A DNA stretch of 64,000 nt from JBKHYJ01 sp046565505 (lineage in GTDB: Bacteria; Acidobacteriota; Blastocatellia; UBA7656), in the NCBI GenBank assembly GCA_046565505.1, contig JBKHYJ010000009.1, positions 1-64,000 on the forward strand. Direction: 5' to 3'. How positions within the stretch are numbered: position 1 is the first letter of the stretch; the number at the start of each line of letters is the position of its first letter. A program made the position numbers and the translations under genes. The notes under the pieces were generated by a model that saw only the letters and a list, made by a program, of their open reading frames with translations, did not search any database and was not told the origin of the DNA. This document shows positions 15,160 through 24,652 of the stretch, in pieces.

Positions 15160-17202
15160 ATGACGAAACGAAAGGGCGACGTAAACCAATCAACGACGAC
15201 ATCGCATGAGACGACGCAGGGTGCTGTGGGAAAAAAACCCGATAATTGGAAAGAAAAGATGAAGCTGAGCCGCCGGCGATTCATCGTCGCTGGCGCCACC
15301 GGCGGGGCGGCTTCTATCCTCACCGCGCGCAACCCGCTCGCCAGCCCGCTTGGTAATCCGGCTGCCGGCATGCTACAGCAGACCACCACTCCGAAAATAG
15401 AGAATTCCAGTCAGTCCCCCGTATTCCGCGAAGCGGAAGTGATTCACGCCCAAAATGTCAATGGGCAAAGCTTACTCGAAGCAACTCTGAATACAGAGCT
15501 GACCGAGTGGCGATTTGCGTGCGGCAACAGCGAATTCCGCGGGCAGTTCCCTATTTACAACAACAATGTTCCGGGGCCCACGTTTCTTGTGGAGCCCGGC
15601 TCTACGCTAAAAATCACTCTGAACAACAATATGCCTGAGAAATCGCCATTCAGCGGCGACACGTGCGCGCACTGCGGCGAACACCACTCCTCATCAACTG
15701 CGGCCCCCCCGCCCGGTTGCTTCATGCATACCAACTTGCACACTCACGGCTTGCTGGTGTCGCCGTGCAGCATAGACAAGGCCGGCAAGACCCATTGCGG
15801 GCCGATATGTTCCGATCAGTTGAGGGTCTCGTCGGACGACGTGCTGATAGACATTCCCCCGCAGGGCAAGAACGAGTACGGCATAGTCTTGCCGAAGTTT
15901 CATGACTCGGGCACGTATTGGTATCACTCTCACCTTCACGGAGCATCGGGGTATCAGGTCGCGGGCGGCATGGCCGGGGCGATCATCATCGAAGACCGCC
16001 ACGGGGAAGCGATAGTTCAGCAGGACCTGGATAAAGTATTTGTCATACAAGAGGTGGTCTTCTCGGGGGGCGCCCAGTTCCCGGCCGTCTACACGTCATC
16101 GGCTAACTCCTCCGGCTTCTTAGTCAATGGCCAGTGCATGCCGACCTTGCAGATGTGGACAGGGCAGACGCAGCGCTGGCGTCTCATCAACGCCACGGGG
16201 ACGCCGCGCGGGCTAATGAAGGTCCGTCTCGCCAAGTGCAGCGACGACCCGACCGCCGTATGTGATACTACCATTCCGCCTCTCAACCCTCCGGGGCAGA
16301 ACCCCATTATGTACCTTATGGCCGTAGACGGAATTTCCTTTTATGGCTTCCCCCCGATGCCCGTCGAGGCGCATCTCATGGCGGCGGGCAACCGCGCAGA
16401 CTTTTTGATCAATATCAAGGAGCCCGGCAAGTATAAGCTGATCAAAGATGGTTTCCCCTTAGACGCCAACAACATCTGGGCCACGGGCAACCAGAACCTT
16501 GGCGCGACCAATCAGAGCGCCCAGGTGCTCGCTTTTATCGAGGTGAAACAATCATCGAAGTACAACACCGAAATCCCGAAAATCATTCCGGGGAATAGGC
16601 CCTTCTACCTTCAGCCGATCGCGGACACGCCGTACCTTAAGAAAGGGAGGCAGGTTAACTTTAACGCAGATCAAGGCGGAGGTAGCGGGTCGTCGGGCGT
16701 GATGAGCGGCCAGTTTAAAATCAACGGGAACTTCTACCCGAGCAACCCGGACATCGTAGCCGACCTTAACACGGCCGAGGAGTGGACCGTAACAAATAGC
16801 GGGACTGCCCAACTACCGCACCCGTTCCACATCCATGTCAACCCGTTCCAAATGGTCGGAAGGACTATTGACTTCGAGGTCGTCGCCGAAGATCGCAAGT
16901 ATCTCCCGCCGCCGTTCGACAAACCTCTAGATCGTTCTGACCCATGCAATTGGATGTGGATGGACACTGCCTCCATCCCTTCTCCTACGGGCACGACGCC
17001 GGGTCAGATGAAGATACGCACGCGCTTCCTGGTTTATCCCGGCGAGTTTGTGATTCACTGTCACATGCTCGTTCATGAGGATGTGGGCATGATGGCGAAC
17101 GTCAAGATAAAGGGTAATGGGGTGGGGCCGTGCCAGAGAGTAGACCTGCCTCCCGCAGCCGCTTCACTTTGTGTATCCAGGACTACGAAACATTGTAAGT
17201 GA
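15160..17202 (+). CDS. Multicopper oxidase, TAT-exported (680 aa)
   Basis: A periplasmic or secreted laccase-like oxidase coupling substrate oxidation to oxygen reduction. A twin-arginine signal SRRRFIVAGATGG lies near residues 37-49. All four copper motifs are present: HTNLHTHGL near 193, YWYHSHLHG near 253, HPFHIHVNPF near 555 and HCHMLVHEDVGMM near 634, the last with the type-1 Cys and axial Met. Unusual is a Cys/His-rich insertion around the first motif: CAHCGEHH, then several Cys after it. An extra N-terminal 36 residues precede the signal. Ribosome site GAGAGGAG. First of two oxidase genes in tandem. Confidence 0.93.
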   Translation: MTKRKGDVNQSTTTSHETTQGAVGKKPDNWKEKMKLSRRRFIVAGATGGAASILTARNPLASPLGNPAAGMLQQTTTPKIENSSQSPVFREAEVIHAQNVNGQSLLEATLNTELTEWRFACGNSEFRGQFPIYNNNVPGPTFLVEPGSTLKITLNNNMPEKSPFSGDTCAHCGEHHSSSTAAPPPGCFMHTNLHTHGLLVSPCSIDKAGKTHCGPICSDQLRVSSDDVLIDIPPQGKNEYGIVLPKFHDSGTYWYHSHLHGASGYQVAGGMAGAIIIEDRHGEAIVQQDLDKVFVIQEVVFSGGAQFPAVYTSSANSSGFLVNGQCMPTLQMWTGQTQRWRLINATGTPRGLMKVRLAKCSDDPTAVCDTTIPPLNPPGQNPIMYLMAVDGISFYGFPPMPVEAHLMAAGNRADFLINIKEPGKYKLIKDGFPLDANNIWATGNQNLGATNQSAQVLAFIEVKQSSKYNTEIPKIIPGNRPFYLQPIADTPYLKKGRQVNFNADQGGGSGSSGVMSGQFKINGNFYPSNPDIVADLNTAEEWTVTNSGTAQLPHPFHIHVNPFQMVGRTIDFEVVAEDRKYLPPPFDKPLDRSDPCNWMWMDTASIPSPTGTTPGQMKIRTRFLVYPGEFVIHCHMLVHEDVGMMANVKIKGNGVGPCQRVDLPPAAASLCVSRTTKHCK

Positions 17203-17227
17203 CAGGTCTTGTAAGAAAGGTGTTCAG

Positions 17228-17258
17228 CGACAGCCGAGGCCAAAAACCTCGGCTGTCG
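17228..17258 (+). terminator. Intercistronic hairpin, terminator-like
   Basis: CGACAGCCGAGG pairs perfectly with CCTCGGCTGTCG over 12 bp around CCAAAAA. The T tract after it is poor (TCGTTGCTATTA), so it may be a weak terminator, an attenuator, or a stabilising hairpin between the two oxidase genes. Confidence 0.5.
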
Positions 17259-17346
17259 TCGTTGCTATTATCACCTTATTAAATAAGAATGTAGGTATAG
17301 GACGCCGGCACAAAGCAGGCATTACGAAAGGAGCGCGGATAACCGC

Positions 17347-18981
17347 GTGCCGCCGAAGTTGACAAAGCGAGAGGCTGAACAGAGTATTTCCGAAGATCGG
17401 GGCGATTCGCATGTGAGTCGTCGGCGATTTCTGGCCGCCGGAACAGGTGTGGCGGCCGGCTGGTTGGCATCGAGTATAAGGACTCTCGGTCAGAACATCA
17501 GGCAATCTGTCGCCCCCGCGTCCCGCGAGGTGTTTTCCGAGCCGCCCGTCGAATATTCCAGGGGCGGCACTCTGCGCACGACACTCCGGGTGATCGAGGC
17601 TGACATAGCGATCCGCGGGGATGCCCGATTGCGCATGGAGCGGACCCGCTGCTATAACGGCCGGGTCCCCGGGCCGACGCTTAGAATTAGGCCGGGCGAT
17701 AATCTCAGGATCAAACTCATCAACGGTCTGTCAAAAAACCCCGATCCCTACTGCGGCCCTGAACATCTTAATCAGCCCCATTGCTTCAATACCACTAACA
17801 TTCACACGCATGGGTTGCATGTATCGCCCCGGGCTCCTTCCGACGACCCCTTTCTAAAGATAGAACCGCAGACCCGGTACGAGTACTGCTTTCAAGTGCC
17901 GAAGTTTCACCCAGCGGGCACATTCTGGTATCACGCCCATGTGCATGGCTCGACGGGGCTGCAAGTGATGAACGGGATGGCGGGCGCGCTGATTATCGAA
18001 GAACCTAAAGGCGAGGAACTCGCCCCCGGGGCCAGAGACATGGTGTGGATGATTCAGGAGATTGTTGGGAAAGAAGCAGAAAAGCTCTACACCTGCAGGC
18101 ACCCGAATAATCTACACACGGTGAACGGAAGAGTTAAACCCAGGCTCGGCATGCGCCCCGGGGAGGTTCAGCGCTGGCGATTCATCAACGCGACAGCGAC
18201 GCCCGGCGGGTACGCCATCCTACAGCTTCAGGACAGCAACGACAGACCGCAGGAGCTGACTGTGATTGCGGTCGATGGCTACCCGTTGCGCGATATGCAA
18301 AGGGTGACAGATTACAACCTGCCGCCGGGTGGCCGGGTGGACTTCCTGGTGCGGATGACACGACCGGGCCGATACAAAATGTTTAAAAAAAGGTTTCAGG
18401 GGCAATCGCAAAATCAGGACCTGGCTTTCATTGATGTCGAGGGTAAGCCCGCGGATATGGCCTTGCCAGACAGGTTACCCCCGCTGCCATCTTTCCTGGA
18501 CCCGATCACCGATGACGAGATCACCGGGCGCAGGGCTGTGAGATTCCAAATCTGCCCCGACCAGGCGCGCGGCGATACCTGCAAGCATTTCTCGGACGCG
18601 AAAGTATGCAGCGGAGATGAGTTGGTAAAAAACGCATTCTTGATTAACGATAAACCATACGCCCCTGACCGCGTAGACCATTCGATAAAGCTGGGCGCGG
18701 CCGAGGAGTGGGAAATCATTAACGAGACTGGCGCGGAACACCCGTTTCACATTCACATTAATCATTTCCAGGAGGTGCGCAAAGATGCCCCCCCAAAAGA
18801 CTGGGTATGGCGAGACACAGTGAGTTTGCCGAAGGATGGCAGTGTGAAGATTCGGTCGCGCTTTCGGGACTACGACGGTCGTTACCTTCTTCATTGTCAT
18901 ATCCTGCTGCACTCGGACCTGGGGATGATGCAGAACGTTGAGGTGGTCGGCAAAGGCATTCAGCCATGCAGCCCGGCTTAG
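17347..18981 (+). CDS. Multicopper oxidase, TAT-exported (544 aa)
   Basis: A second laccase-like oxidase. The GTG at 17347 is preceded by AAAGGAGCG. Twin-arginine signal SRRRFLAAGTGVAAG lies near residue 25. Copper motifs: NIHTHGLHVSP near 150, FWYHAHVHGSTGLQ near 193, EHPFHIHINHF near 460 and HCHILLHSDLGMM near 518. It is 136 residues shorter than its neighbour and lacks most of the Cys-rich insertion, although CGPEHLNQPHC lies just before the first motif. Whether both oxidise Cu(I), Mn(II), phenols or something else cannot be told from sequence. It ends 88 bp before the DNRLRE-like gene. Confidence 0.93.
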   Translation: MPPKLTKREAEQSISEDRGDSHVSRRRFLAAGTGVAAGWLASSIRTLGQNIRQSVAPASREVFSEPPVEYSRGGTLRTTLRVIEADIAIRGDARLRMERTRCYNGRVPGPTLRIRPGDNLRIKLINGLSKNPDPYCGPEHLNQPHCFNTTNIHTHGLHVSPRAPSDDPFLKIEPQTRYEYCFQVPKFHPAGTFWYHAHVHGSTGLQVMNGMAGALIIEEPKGEELAPGARDMVWMIQEIVGKEAEKLYTCRHPNNLHTVNGRVKPRLGMRPGEVQRWRFINATATPGGYAILQLQDSNDRPQELTVIAVDGYPLRDMQRVTDYNLPPGGRVDFLVRMTRPGRYKMFKKRFQGQSQNQDLAFIDVEGKPADMALPDRLPPLPSFLDPITDDEITGRRAVRFQICPDQARGDTCKHFSDAKVCSGDELVKNAFLINDKPYAPDRVDHSIKLGAAEEWEIINETGAEHPFHIHINHFQEVRKDAPPKDWVWRDTVSLPKDGSVKIRSRFRDYDGRYLLHCHILLHSDLGMMQNVEVVGKGIQPCSPA

Positions 18982-19069
18982 TGCTCGCTTGATAGCCTGA
19001 ACCGCGCCGCTCGGCCCGATTGAAATAGTGCTCTATTCTCGACGCGCTGAGAAGAAAGGAGTAATCGTT

Positions 19070-19822
19070 ATGAGGCGCACAATCTTAGCATTGCTGAGCG
19101 TATTGATATACCTGCCGGTAATGGCGCCCGCTCATTTTTCGGCGCCCGCGTCGGAAGAACAAACGAAAGTTTTACAGGCCAGTAAAGACAATACTCTAAT
19201 CGAGGGGCCGGCGGGCAACGAGTTGAGCAATGGAAAAGGTCCCGTGCTTTTCGTGGGGCGCACCGGCCAGAATAAGGACAACCTGAGGCGAGGTCTGATC
19301 GCGTTTGATATTGCCGGCGTGATTCCGTCCGGGTCTAAGATAACGTCCGTAAATTTGAAAATGAAGATGACGCTGAGCGCGAGCGGGCCGCAGACGGCGC
19401 GCATTACATTGCACAGGCTGCTGAGTGACTGGGGCGAGGGGGAATCCAATAGCCAGGGGGGGAGAGGCGCGCAGGCGGCCGAAGGCGACGCCACATGGCT
19501 GCATCCCTTCTATAAGGCGTCGGAGAAACGCTGGTCAAGTCCAGGTGGAGACTTCTCGCCCGCCGAAAGCGCGGCTCAGGTGGTGGGCGACGCGGGGACC
19601 TACGTTTGGGCTTCGACGCCAGCATTAGTGGCCGACGTGCAGACCTGGCTGGATTCACCAAAAGAGAATTTCGGCTGGCTCCTTCTCGGCGATGAGGCGT
19701 TGGAGAAGGGCGGTACGCCTAAGCCAACGGCTAAGGTCTTCCAGAGCCGCAACAGCAATGATGAGTCGGGCCGCCCGCAACTGACCGTGTCGTTTATACC
19801 GCCGGCCCGCCAGAAAAAATAA
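19070..19822 (+). CDS. Secreted DNRLRE-domain-like protein
   Basis: A 250-aa exported protein. The ATG at 19070, with GAAAGGAG before it, gives a clean signal peptide (MRRTILALLSVLIYLPVMAP, cut near Ala21-Ala27). The mature part follows the DNRLRE/CBM96 pattern: KDNTLIEGP, a central RGLIAFDIAGVIPSGSKIT beta-strand block, and WLLLGDEALE with FQSRNSNDESGRPQLTV near the end. Such domains are usually carbohydrate-binding or adhesive modules on larger proteins; here the domain stands alone. Its place after two oxidases suggests co-secretion, but its function is open. Confidence 0.75.
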   Translation: MRRTILALLSVLIYLPVMAPAHFSAPASEEQTKVLQASKDNTLIEGPAGNELSNGKGPVLFVGRTGQNKDNLRRGLIAFDIAGVIPSGSKITSVNLKMKMTLSASGPQTARITLHRLLSDWGEGESNSQGGRGAQAAEGDATWLHPFYKASEKRWSSPGGDFSPAESAAQVVGDAGTYVWASTPALVADVQTWLDSPKENFGWLLLGDEALEKGGTPKPTAKVFQSRNSNDESGRPQLTVSFIPPARQKK

Positions 19823-19849
19823 GGCCCGATATAGCCATTAACCTTGCCG

Positions 19850-20989
19850 ATGATTTCAGTAGAGATTAAAAAGGGATTTGGCAAGACGGCAGGGGATCAT
19901 TCGGACGGCGAGCCGAGCGGCCGGGGCGGCGAGTTCGCGCTAGCTGTTGAATTTAACGCGCCGCCGAAAATCACCATTCTCTTTGGCGCATCGGGGTCGG
20001 GCAAGACGACCACTATCAAGTCTATCGCGGGGATCGTTCAGCCTGATTCTGGCCGCATAAGCATCAATGGCTACACACTGTTTGATTCACGTCAGGGCAT
20101 CAATGTGCCGATACGGAATCGGAGCGTTGGCCTGGTCTTTCAAAACCTCGCGCTTTTCCCTCATATGTCCGCGCTAGGTAACGTAGAATTCGCCATGAGC
20201 GGTCTATCAAAGCACCAGCGGCGCCGCCGCGCGCTTGAGCTGATGGAGCGGCTGAGAATCACGCACACCGCGCCGCGCTGCCCCGGTCAAATATCGGGGG
20301 GCGAAGCCCAGCGCGTAGCACTGGCGCGCGCCCTGGCGGGTGGGCCGAGGTTGCTATTACTGGATGAGCCGCTTTCGGCGATAGATGAAGCGACCAAGCA
20401 CGACATAATAACAGACCTGAAAAAGATCAATCGGGATTTGCGGCTGCCGATCATCTACGTTACGCATAACCGTGACGAAGCCATTACGCTGGGAGATCAC
20501 CTTATCGCGTACGAGTCCGGCCGAGTCGCGGCGGCCGGAGAACCCTTGGAGATTCTTCGCATGCCGGTGATCGCAAGTGTGGCCCGGCTTACCGGCGTGG
20601 AGAATGTTTTTGAGGGCACAGTCGTCGGAAGGAATATTAGCGCGGGGACGACGACTGTGCTGGTCAATGACCGACGCGGCTCCTGCTCGTTGGACATCCC
20701 TTTGGGCAAAGAAGATCACGGTGACGACGTTATCGTCGCGGTGCGGTCGGGCGACCTACTCCTCGCTACTGAAGAGCTGCGCTTAACGTCGGCTCGCAAC
20801 ATACTGTGCGGCCATATAATCGGGATTGAAGAAAGAGGCGATCACTGCCTCGCACGGGTCAAGAGCGGGGTGACCTGGCAAGTCGATCTTACACGTCAGG
20901 CGGTCAAGGAGTTGGAATTGTCAAGTGGGCAACAGGTCTGGCTGGTCATCAAGACTCACTCCTGCTACTTGCTTGATGGCCTGCCTTGA
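19850..20989 (+). CDS. ModC-like molybdate ABC transporter ATPase
   Basis: ATP-hydrolysing subunit of a high-affinity molybdate/tungstate importer. From the ATG at 19850 (379 aa): Walker A GASGSGKT at 46-53, Q-loop FQNLALFPHM near 99, signature ISGGEAQRVALARALAG near 146, Walker B LLLLDEPLSAID near 167, and a C-terminal TOBE/Mop region (TSARNILCGHIIG onward, about 314-374) that binds oxyanions in ModC. Length and domain order match ModC. The permease ModB and binding protein ModA are not adjacent, so partners must lie elsewhere or the protein serves another transporter. It lies between the oxidases and a glycan cluster. Confidence 0.8.
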   Translation: MISVEIKKGFGKTAGDHSDGEPSGRGGEFALAVEFNAPPKITILFGASGSGKTTTIKSIAGIVQPDSGRISINGYTLFDSRQGINVPIRNRSVGLVFQNLALFPHMSALGNVEFAMSGLSKHQRRRRALELMERLRITHTAPRCPGQISGGEAQRVALARALAGGPRLLLLDEPLSAIDEATKHDIITDLKKINRDLRLPIIYVTHNRDEAITLGDHLIAYESGRVAAAGEPLEILRMPVIASVARLTGVENVFEGTVVGRNISAGTTTVLVNDRRGSCSLDIPLGKEDHGDDVIVAVRSGDLLLATEELRLTSARNILCGHIIGIEERGDHCLARVKSGVTWQVDLTRQAVKELELSSGQQVWLVIKTHSCYLLDGLP

Positions 20990-21042
20990 TAAGCGCCGAC
21001 CCGCCGGGCCAAAACACCTAATCGGATGGAGGCATTCAAAAC

Positions 21043-21885
21043 ATGTCTGCTCGACCGCTCAGAGAACTGCCAACCGTTCTAACTTGTTTTGCTTTCAGGG
21101 AAGAATACTTCCCCGAGCTAGACGGGATGCTCGCCACGGTTAAACGGCATCACCCTGATTGGCCTGTGGTTGTCGGCCGGGGCGCTCCGTCGGCCGACGG
21201 GGTTGCGACATTGGATGTTGAATCTCCCTCAGGTCGATGCCATTGGACTCTCCCCGTTCCGCTACACCTCGGCGGCGGCGAAGACGACTGGCGCAAGATC
21301 ACCCGGATGAAGTCATGGTGGCTCGAAGAGGTGTGGCGTCAGTTCGGAGGACTGGCTAATACTCTTTGTAACCGAATGATGTGGCTGGACGCCGACGCCA
21401 GGCTTAACGCGCCTTTGGGGTTCGAGCTCGATCCCGGGGTCGAGACAATCGCGGGGCCGTGGTGGTACGACCCGAACGATAGCCGTCACGATACCATCAC
21501 AAGCGGAATGCTCTTGTTTCAAGGGGCCGAGCATGGGCCGATGGCGGACATCCTGAGACTCTGGAGGCAGTCTTGTTTAGAGGAGATCGAAAACCTCGCC
21601 GCTTCGACAGTCCCGTGGGCCGACGGCGATCAGGAAGTCTTGTCCAGAGTACTGACGCAGTCCGCCAGGGCAGGGTTGAGCTTTCACATATTGAAGCTGG
21701 ACCACGACGAATACGTGGGCATCCCATCTGATAAAGGCGAGCCCAGGCCCGGCGCTCTGGTGGACCATTGGATGATGAGCGCAAAAATGGGTCGCAAAGG
21801 GAAGCGCGGTGAAGACTGGCCCCCGCCTGAGCATCTCAGGCGGATTCATCGCGACGACGATAAGGAGCGGTCTGAAATCAATTGA
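21043..21885 (+). CDS. Putative GT-A glycosyltransferase
   Basis: A 280-aa protein with the look of a nucleotide-diphospho-sugar transferase: FREEYFPELDGMLATV near residue 17, MMWLDADARLNAPL near 107 containing the DxD-type metal motif, and ADGDQEVLSRVL near 190, the acceptor-side block. It resembles the loosely defined group near GT8/GT77. GGATGGAGG stands before the ATG. It is the first gene of a five-gene run; the next start is one base after its stop. Confidence 0.6.
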   Translation: MSARPLRELPTVLTCFAFREEYFPELDGMLATVKRHHPDWPVVVGRGAPSADGVATLDVESPSGRCHWTLPVPLHLGGGEDDWRKITRMKSWWLEEVWRQFGGLANTLCNRMMWLDADARLNAPLGFELDPGVETIAGPWWYDPNDSRHDTITSGMLLFQGAEHGPMADILRLWRQSCLEEIENLAASTVPWADGDQEVLSRVLTQSARAGLSFHILKLDHDEYVGIPSDKGEPRPGALVDHWMMSAKMGRKGKRGEDWPPPEHLRRIHRDDDKERSEIN

Positions 21886-21886
21886 T

Positions 21887-22636
21887 ATGAGTAATCCTGA
21901 CAACATCATCTTTGTAAAACAACAGGGGGCGATGCGCACCGGGACCAACCTTGTCAAATTCGCGCTGGAAGAAAACTTTACCAACGTGCGCGTACTTGTG
22001 AACATCGGGCGCTGGAAGCACGCGACGGCCGACACGCCATTCAACTGGCGCGGGGTAGATTGGGAAGGCGAGGGCAGGAGTGTGGAAGTGCTCAGCCGCA
22101 TAAACAGCGACGAGCTGTCAGCGGCTCGGGCAGCGTTCGACGCGGGCGCGGTGAAGTTTGCGATCAGCGTAAGGGACGTCCGCTCGTGGATAGTGAGCTA
22201 CCTCCGATTCACGTACCTGGATGAGAAGCCCCCTTTCCCGCCGCTAAAAGACTTGCCGCAAGAGTACATTTTCGAGGCCCTGAGGCAGTGGAACTTGTTA
22301 TACAGGAGCTATCTTTCGCTGTTGGATGGCGACGGCCGCGCAATGCTGTTTCGCCTCGAAGACCTTCTGACTAACTTTAGCGCGACGCTGAACCGGGCCC
22401 GCCTTTTGTGGGGGCTGGAGCCGCGCCATGCGCGCTACGTCAGGCCGGCCCGCTACCTGCGGCCCGGCATTGATGGGCAAAGTCGTTCGGAGTTACTGCA
22501 CCCGTCCTTGCCGTTTGATCGAGGGCAATATCTAGGCGATAATGGCCAGGCACAGTTGAACGACATGATGCTCGCGATCGTTCATGAAACTGTCGATAAA
22601 GACGTGCTGCGCGCCTACGGGTACGAAATTTTGTAG
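21887..22636 (+). CDS. Sulfotransferase-like protein
   Basis: A 249-aa protein probably using PAPS as sulfate donor. The ATG at 21887 directly follows the preceding stop; a longer frame from 21809 overlaps that gene and is unlikely. VKQQGAMRTGTNLVKFAL at residues 10-27 is a P-loop-like 5'-phosphosulfate site of the type found in sulfotransferases, and FAISVRDVRSWIVSYLRF near 93 resembles the 3'-phosphate site with Arg and Ser. The rest is divergent. Sandwiched between glycosyltransferases, it would sulfate a glycan. Confidence 0.6.
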   Translation: MSNPDNIIFVKQQGAMRTGTNLVKFALEENFTNVRVLVNIGRWKHATADTPFNWRGVDWEGEGRSVEVLSRINSDELSAARAAFDAGAVKFAISVRDVRSWIVSYLRFTYLDEKPPFPPLKDLPQEYIFEALRQWNLLYRSYLSLLDGDGRAMLFRLEDLLTNFSATLNRARLLWGLEPRHARYVRPARYLRPGIDGQSRSELLHPSLPFDRGQYLGDNGQAQLNDMMLAIVHETVDKDVLRAYGYEIL

Positions 22637-22639
22637 CTT

Positions 22640-23437
22640 ATGAGAATAGGCATACTTGCGTGCTTATTTGATTGCGCCGCCAATTTGGAAAGCGTGCTTC
22701 GCCCCTGGTTCGACCTCGACCTCGGAGGGCATGGCATTGAGTTCGAGATTGCGGCGGTAAGCGGCATGTTCAAGGAATACGCCGAGCTGGGCTATAAGGA
22801 GAATGCGCTAGATATCGAGACGGCGCGCGAGCTCTTACGCCGCGAGAAATACCCGTTTGATTATCTTTCTTTAATTAACAATCCCTTTTCTATCACCGAC
22901 GAAAGTCAATTAAGGTTCTTTTCAGAAGCTGAAACCAGGGGCTTTGCCCTGAGGTATCTTTTATCTGAGAAGGTCGATCTTTTGTGGTTATTGGATGGAG
23001 ATGAAATATACGAAGCGGGACAAATCGAAGCAATAGTAAGTTATGTCCGAGAGAATGAGCTGGCCGATTGGTACGCTATCAATTTCAAGAATTATATATT
23101 CGATGGCAAGGTCTGGTTGAACGGGTTTCACCCACCCAGGATTTTTTGGACGGGCCGGGGGCAAGGCGTCAGCAAGTTTTATTCGGATAACATAATACTT
23201 TACCGCGATGGCAGCAGGTCCGATGAACGCCGAGGCCTAATCATTCCGGCGGATGTAGCCCATATAAAACACTTAACGTGGCTTTATACGAATGGGAAAA
23301 AGAAGTATGAGTACCAGATGAGACACTTCGGAGAGTGCTCGTACTTCTGGAACTATAAAGAGAATAAATTGGAGCTTAATGAAGAGTACTACAAAAAGTA
23401 CGGGCAACAACTGCCGTGCTTGAATTACGACCCATAA
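22640..23437 (+). CDS. GT2-like glycosyltransferase
   Basis: A 265-aa protein starting three bases after the preceding stop. The N-terminal MRIGILACLFDCAANLESVL and LLWLLDGDEIYEAGQIEAI near 114 (D-G-D in place of DxD) give the GT-A/GT2-type nucleotide-sugar site; related proteins act on LPS or capsule sugars. The C-terminal part is rich in Tyr, Lys and Trp. Base composition drops towards AT in the second half, unlike neighbouring genes, which may mark a separate origin. Confidence 0.6.
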   Translation: MRIGILACLFDCAANLESVLRPWFDLDLGGHGIEFEIAAVSGMFKEYAELGYKENALDIETARELLRREKYPFDYLSLINNPFSITDESQLRFFSEAETRGFALRYLLSEKVDLLWLLDGDEIYEAGQIEAIVSYVRENELADWYAINFKNYIFDGKVWLNGFHPPRIFWTGRGQGVSKFYSDNIILYRDGSRSDERRGLIIPADVAHIKHLTWLYTNGKKKYEYQMRHFGECSYFWNYKENKLELNEEYYKKYGQQLPCLNYDP

Positions 23438-23511
23438 TCCACATGCAAGAGGCTGATCGTTGATTTTTCCGGCGGTCGAGGTCGGGCGGCCGGGCCCTTT
23501 ACAGTTGAAAC

Positions 23512-24642
23512 ATGACCGTGCGCGAGAAAACAGCAACCCCTCGCATTCTGATAGCGCGACCGGATCACCTCGGTGATGTGCTGTTGACTGTGCCGGGCGC
23601 GGCGGCGTTGCGGGCGGCGATTCCCGGCGCGCACATCAGCTTCTTGGTGACAAGTGAAATGGGCGACGTTATCCGACATTGCCCTGAGATCGATCAGGTG
23701 CTCACATTGCCTTTTCCGCCGCTGGCCGGCTCATCAGATCCGGCCATATGGACAGACGTTGTCACGCGTACAGCGAGATCGCTGCGCGGGCGTTTCGACC
23801 TCGTCATCTTATCTCGCCCGGAAGACACCTGGTCGGGCGAGCTGGCCGTAGCGGCCGGCATCCCGGTCCGCATTGGCTATGCCACCCCAGCTACAGAACC
23901 ATTCCTGACACTCGCCATTCCCTTTCACGAGGAAGGGCACGCCGTAATCCAAACGCTCAAGCTCATTGAAGTAGCGGCCAACTGTCTGAGCGCGACCGTT
24001 TCCGGCGCCGGCATCCCGGCGCCAGGGAATTTCGTGCCCACAGCGTTAGAGGAATTTATCGCCGAGGAAGTGATTCTTGAAGCGCCCGCGGCGGGGGCCG
24101 TCCCTGTAGTTTTCCAGCCGGGCTCCGGCTGGCCGCTCAAAAACTGGGTCCCTCAACGCTGGGGCGAATTGGCTATCCAAATCCGACGACGCTGGGGCGT
24201 GACCCCGCTTGTGCCGGGCGGGCCGGGCGAAGACGCGCTTGTCGAGGCCGTGGTCGAGGCGAGTGACGGGTCCGCATACGGCCTCGCGGGACGGCTTTCG
24301 GTTGGCGCGCTGGCCGCGCTCTACCGCCGCGCTCGCATAGTGATCGGCATCGATAGCGGTCCGATCCACCTGGCTGTCATGGTGGGCACGCCGGTCGTCG
24401 GACTCTATGGCCCGCTCGACCCTCTGAAGTGGGGCCCCTGGTGCCCGCCAGACCGCCACCGGGTCGTCCGCGTTCAACTGCCGTGTAGTCCATGTGATTG
24501 CATCTTCGATCCGCCGTGCGGGGTTCCTATCGAGCCCCCTTGCTCTACCGGCATAACTGTCGAGGCCGTCCTGGCTGCGGCCGAAGATTTTATCGATGGC
24601 GGCGGATTTGGTATGGGCCGAAGCAAGCCAGGCCGCGTCTGA
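23512..24642 (+). CDS. Glycosyltransferase family 9 (heptosyltransferase-type)
   Basis: A GT-B enzyme of 376 aa related to WaaC/WaaF/WaaQ of LPS core synthesis. RPDHLGDVLLTVPGAAALR near residue 16 is the GT9 acceptor loop, VFQPGSGWPLKNWVPQRWGE near 200 the donor-binding stretch, and IGIDSGPIHLAVMVGTPVV near 281 with GLYGPLDPLKWGPW the conserved C-terminal block. Near the C-terminus CSPCDCIFDPPCG forms a cluster of Cys often seen in this family. It implies an outer membrane with LPS-like glycans. It overlaps nothing; the sulfotransferase starts 11 bp later. Confidence 0.88.
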   Translation: MTVREKTATPRILIARPDHLGDVLLTVPGAAALRAAIPGAHISFLVTSEMGDVIRHCPEIDQVLTLPFPPLAGSSDPAIWTDVVTRTARSLRGRFDLVILSRPEDTWSGELAVAAGIPVRIGYATPATEPFLTLAIPFHEEGHAVIQTLKLIEVAANCLSATVSGAGIPAPGNFVPTALEEFIAEEVILEAPAAGAVPVVFQPGSGWPLKNWVPQRWGELAIQIRRRWGVTPLVPGGPGEDALVEAVVEASDGSAYGLAGRLSVGALAALYRRARIVIGIDSGPIHLAVMVGTPVVGLYGPLDPLKWGPWCPPDRHRVVRVQLPCSPCDCIFDPPCGVPIEPPCSTGITVEAVLAAAEDFIDGGGFGMGRSKPGRV

Positions 24643-24652
24643 GAGCTTATTT

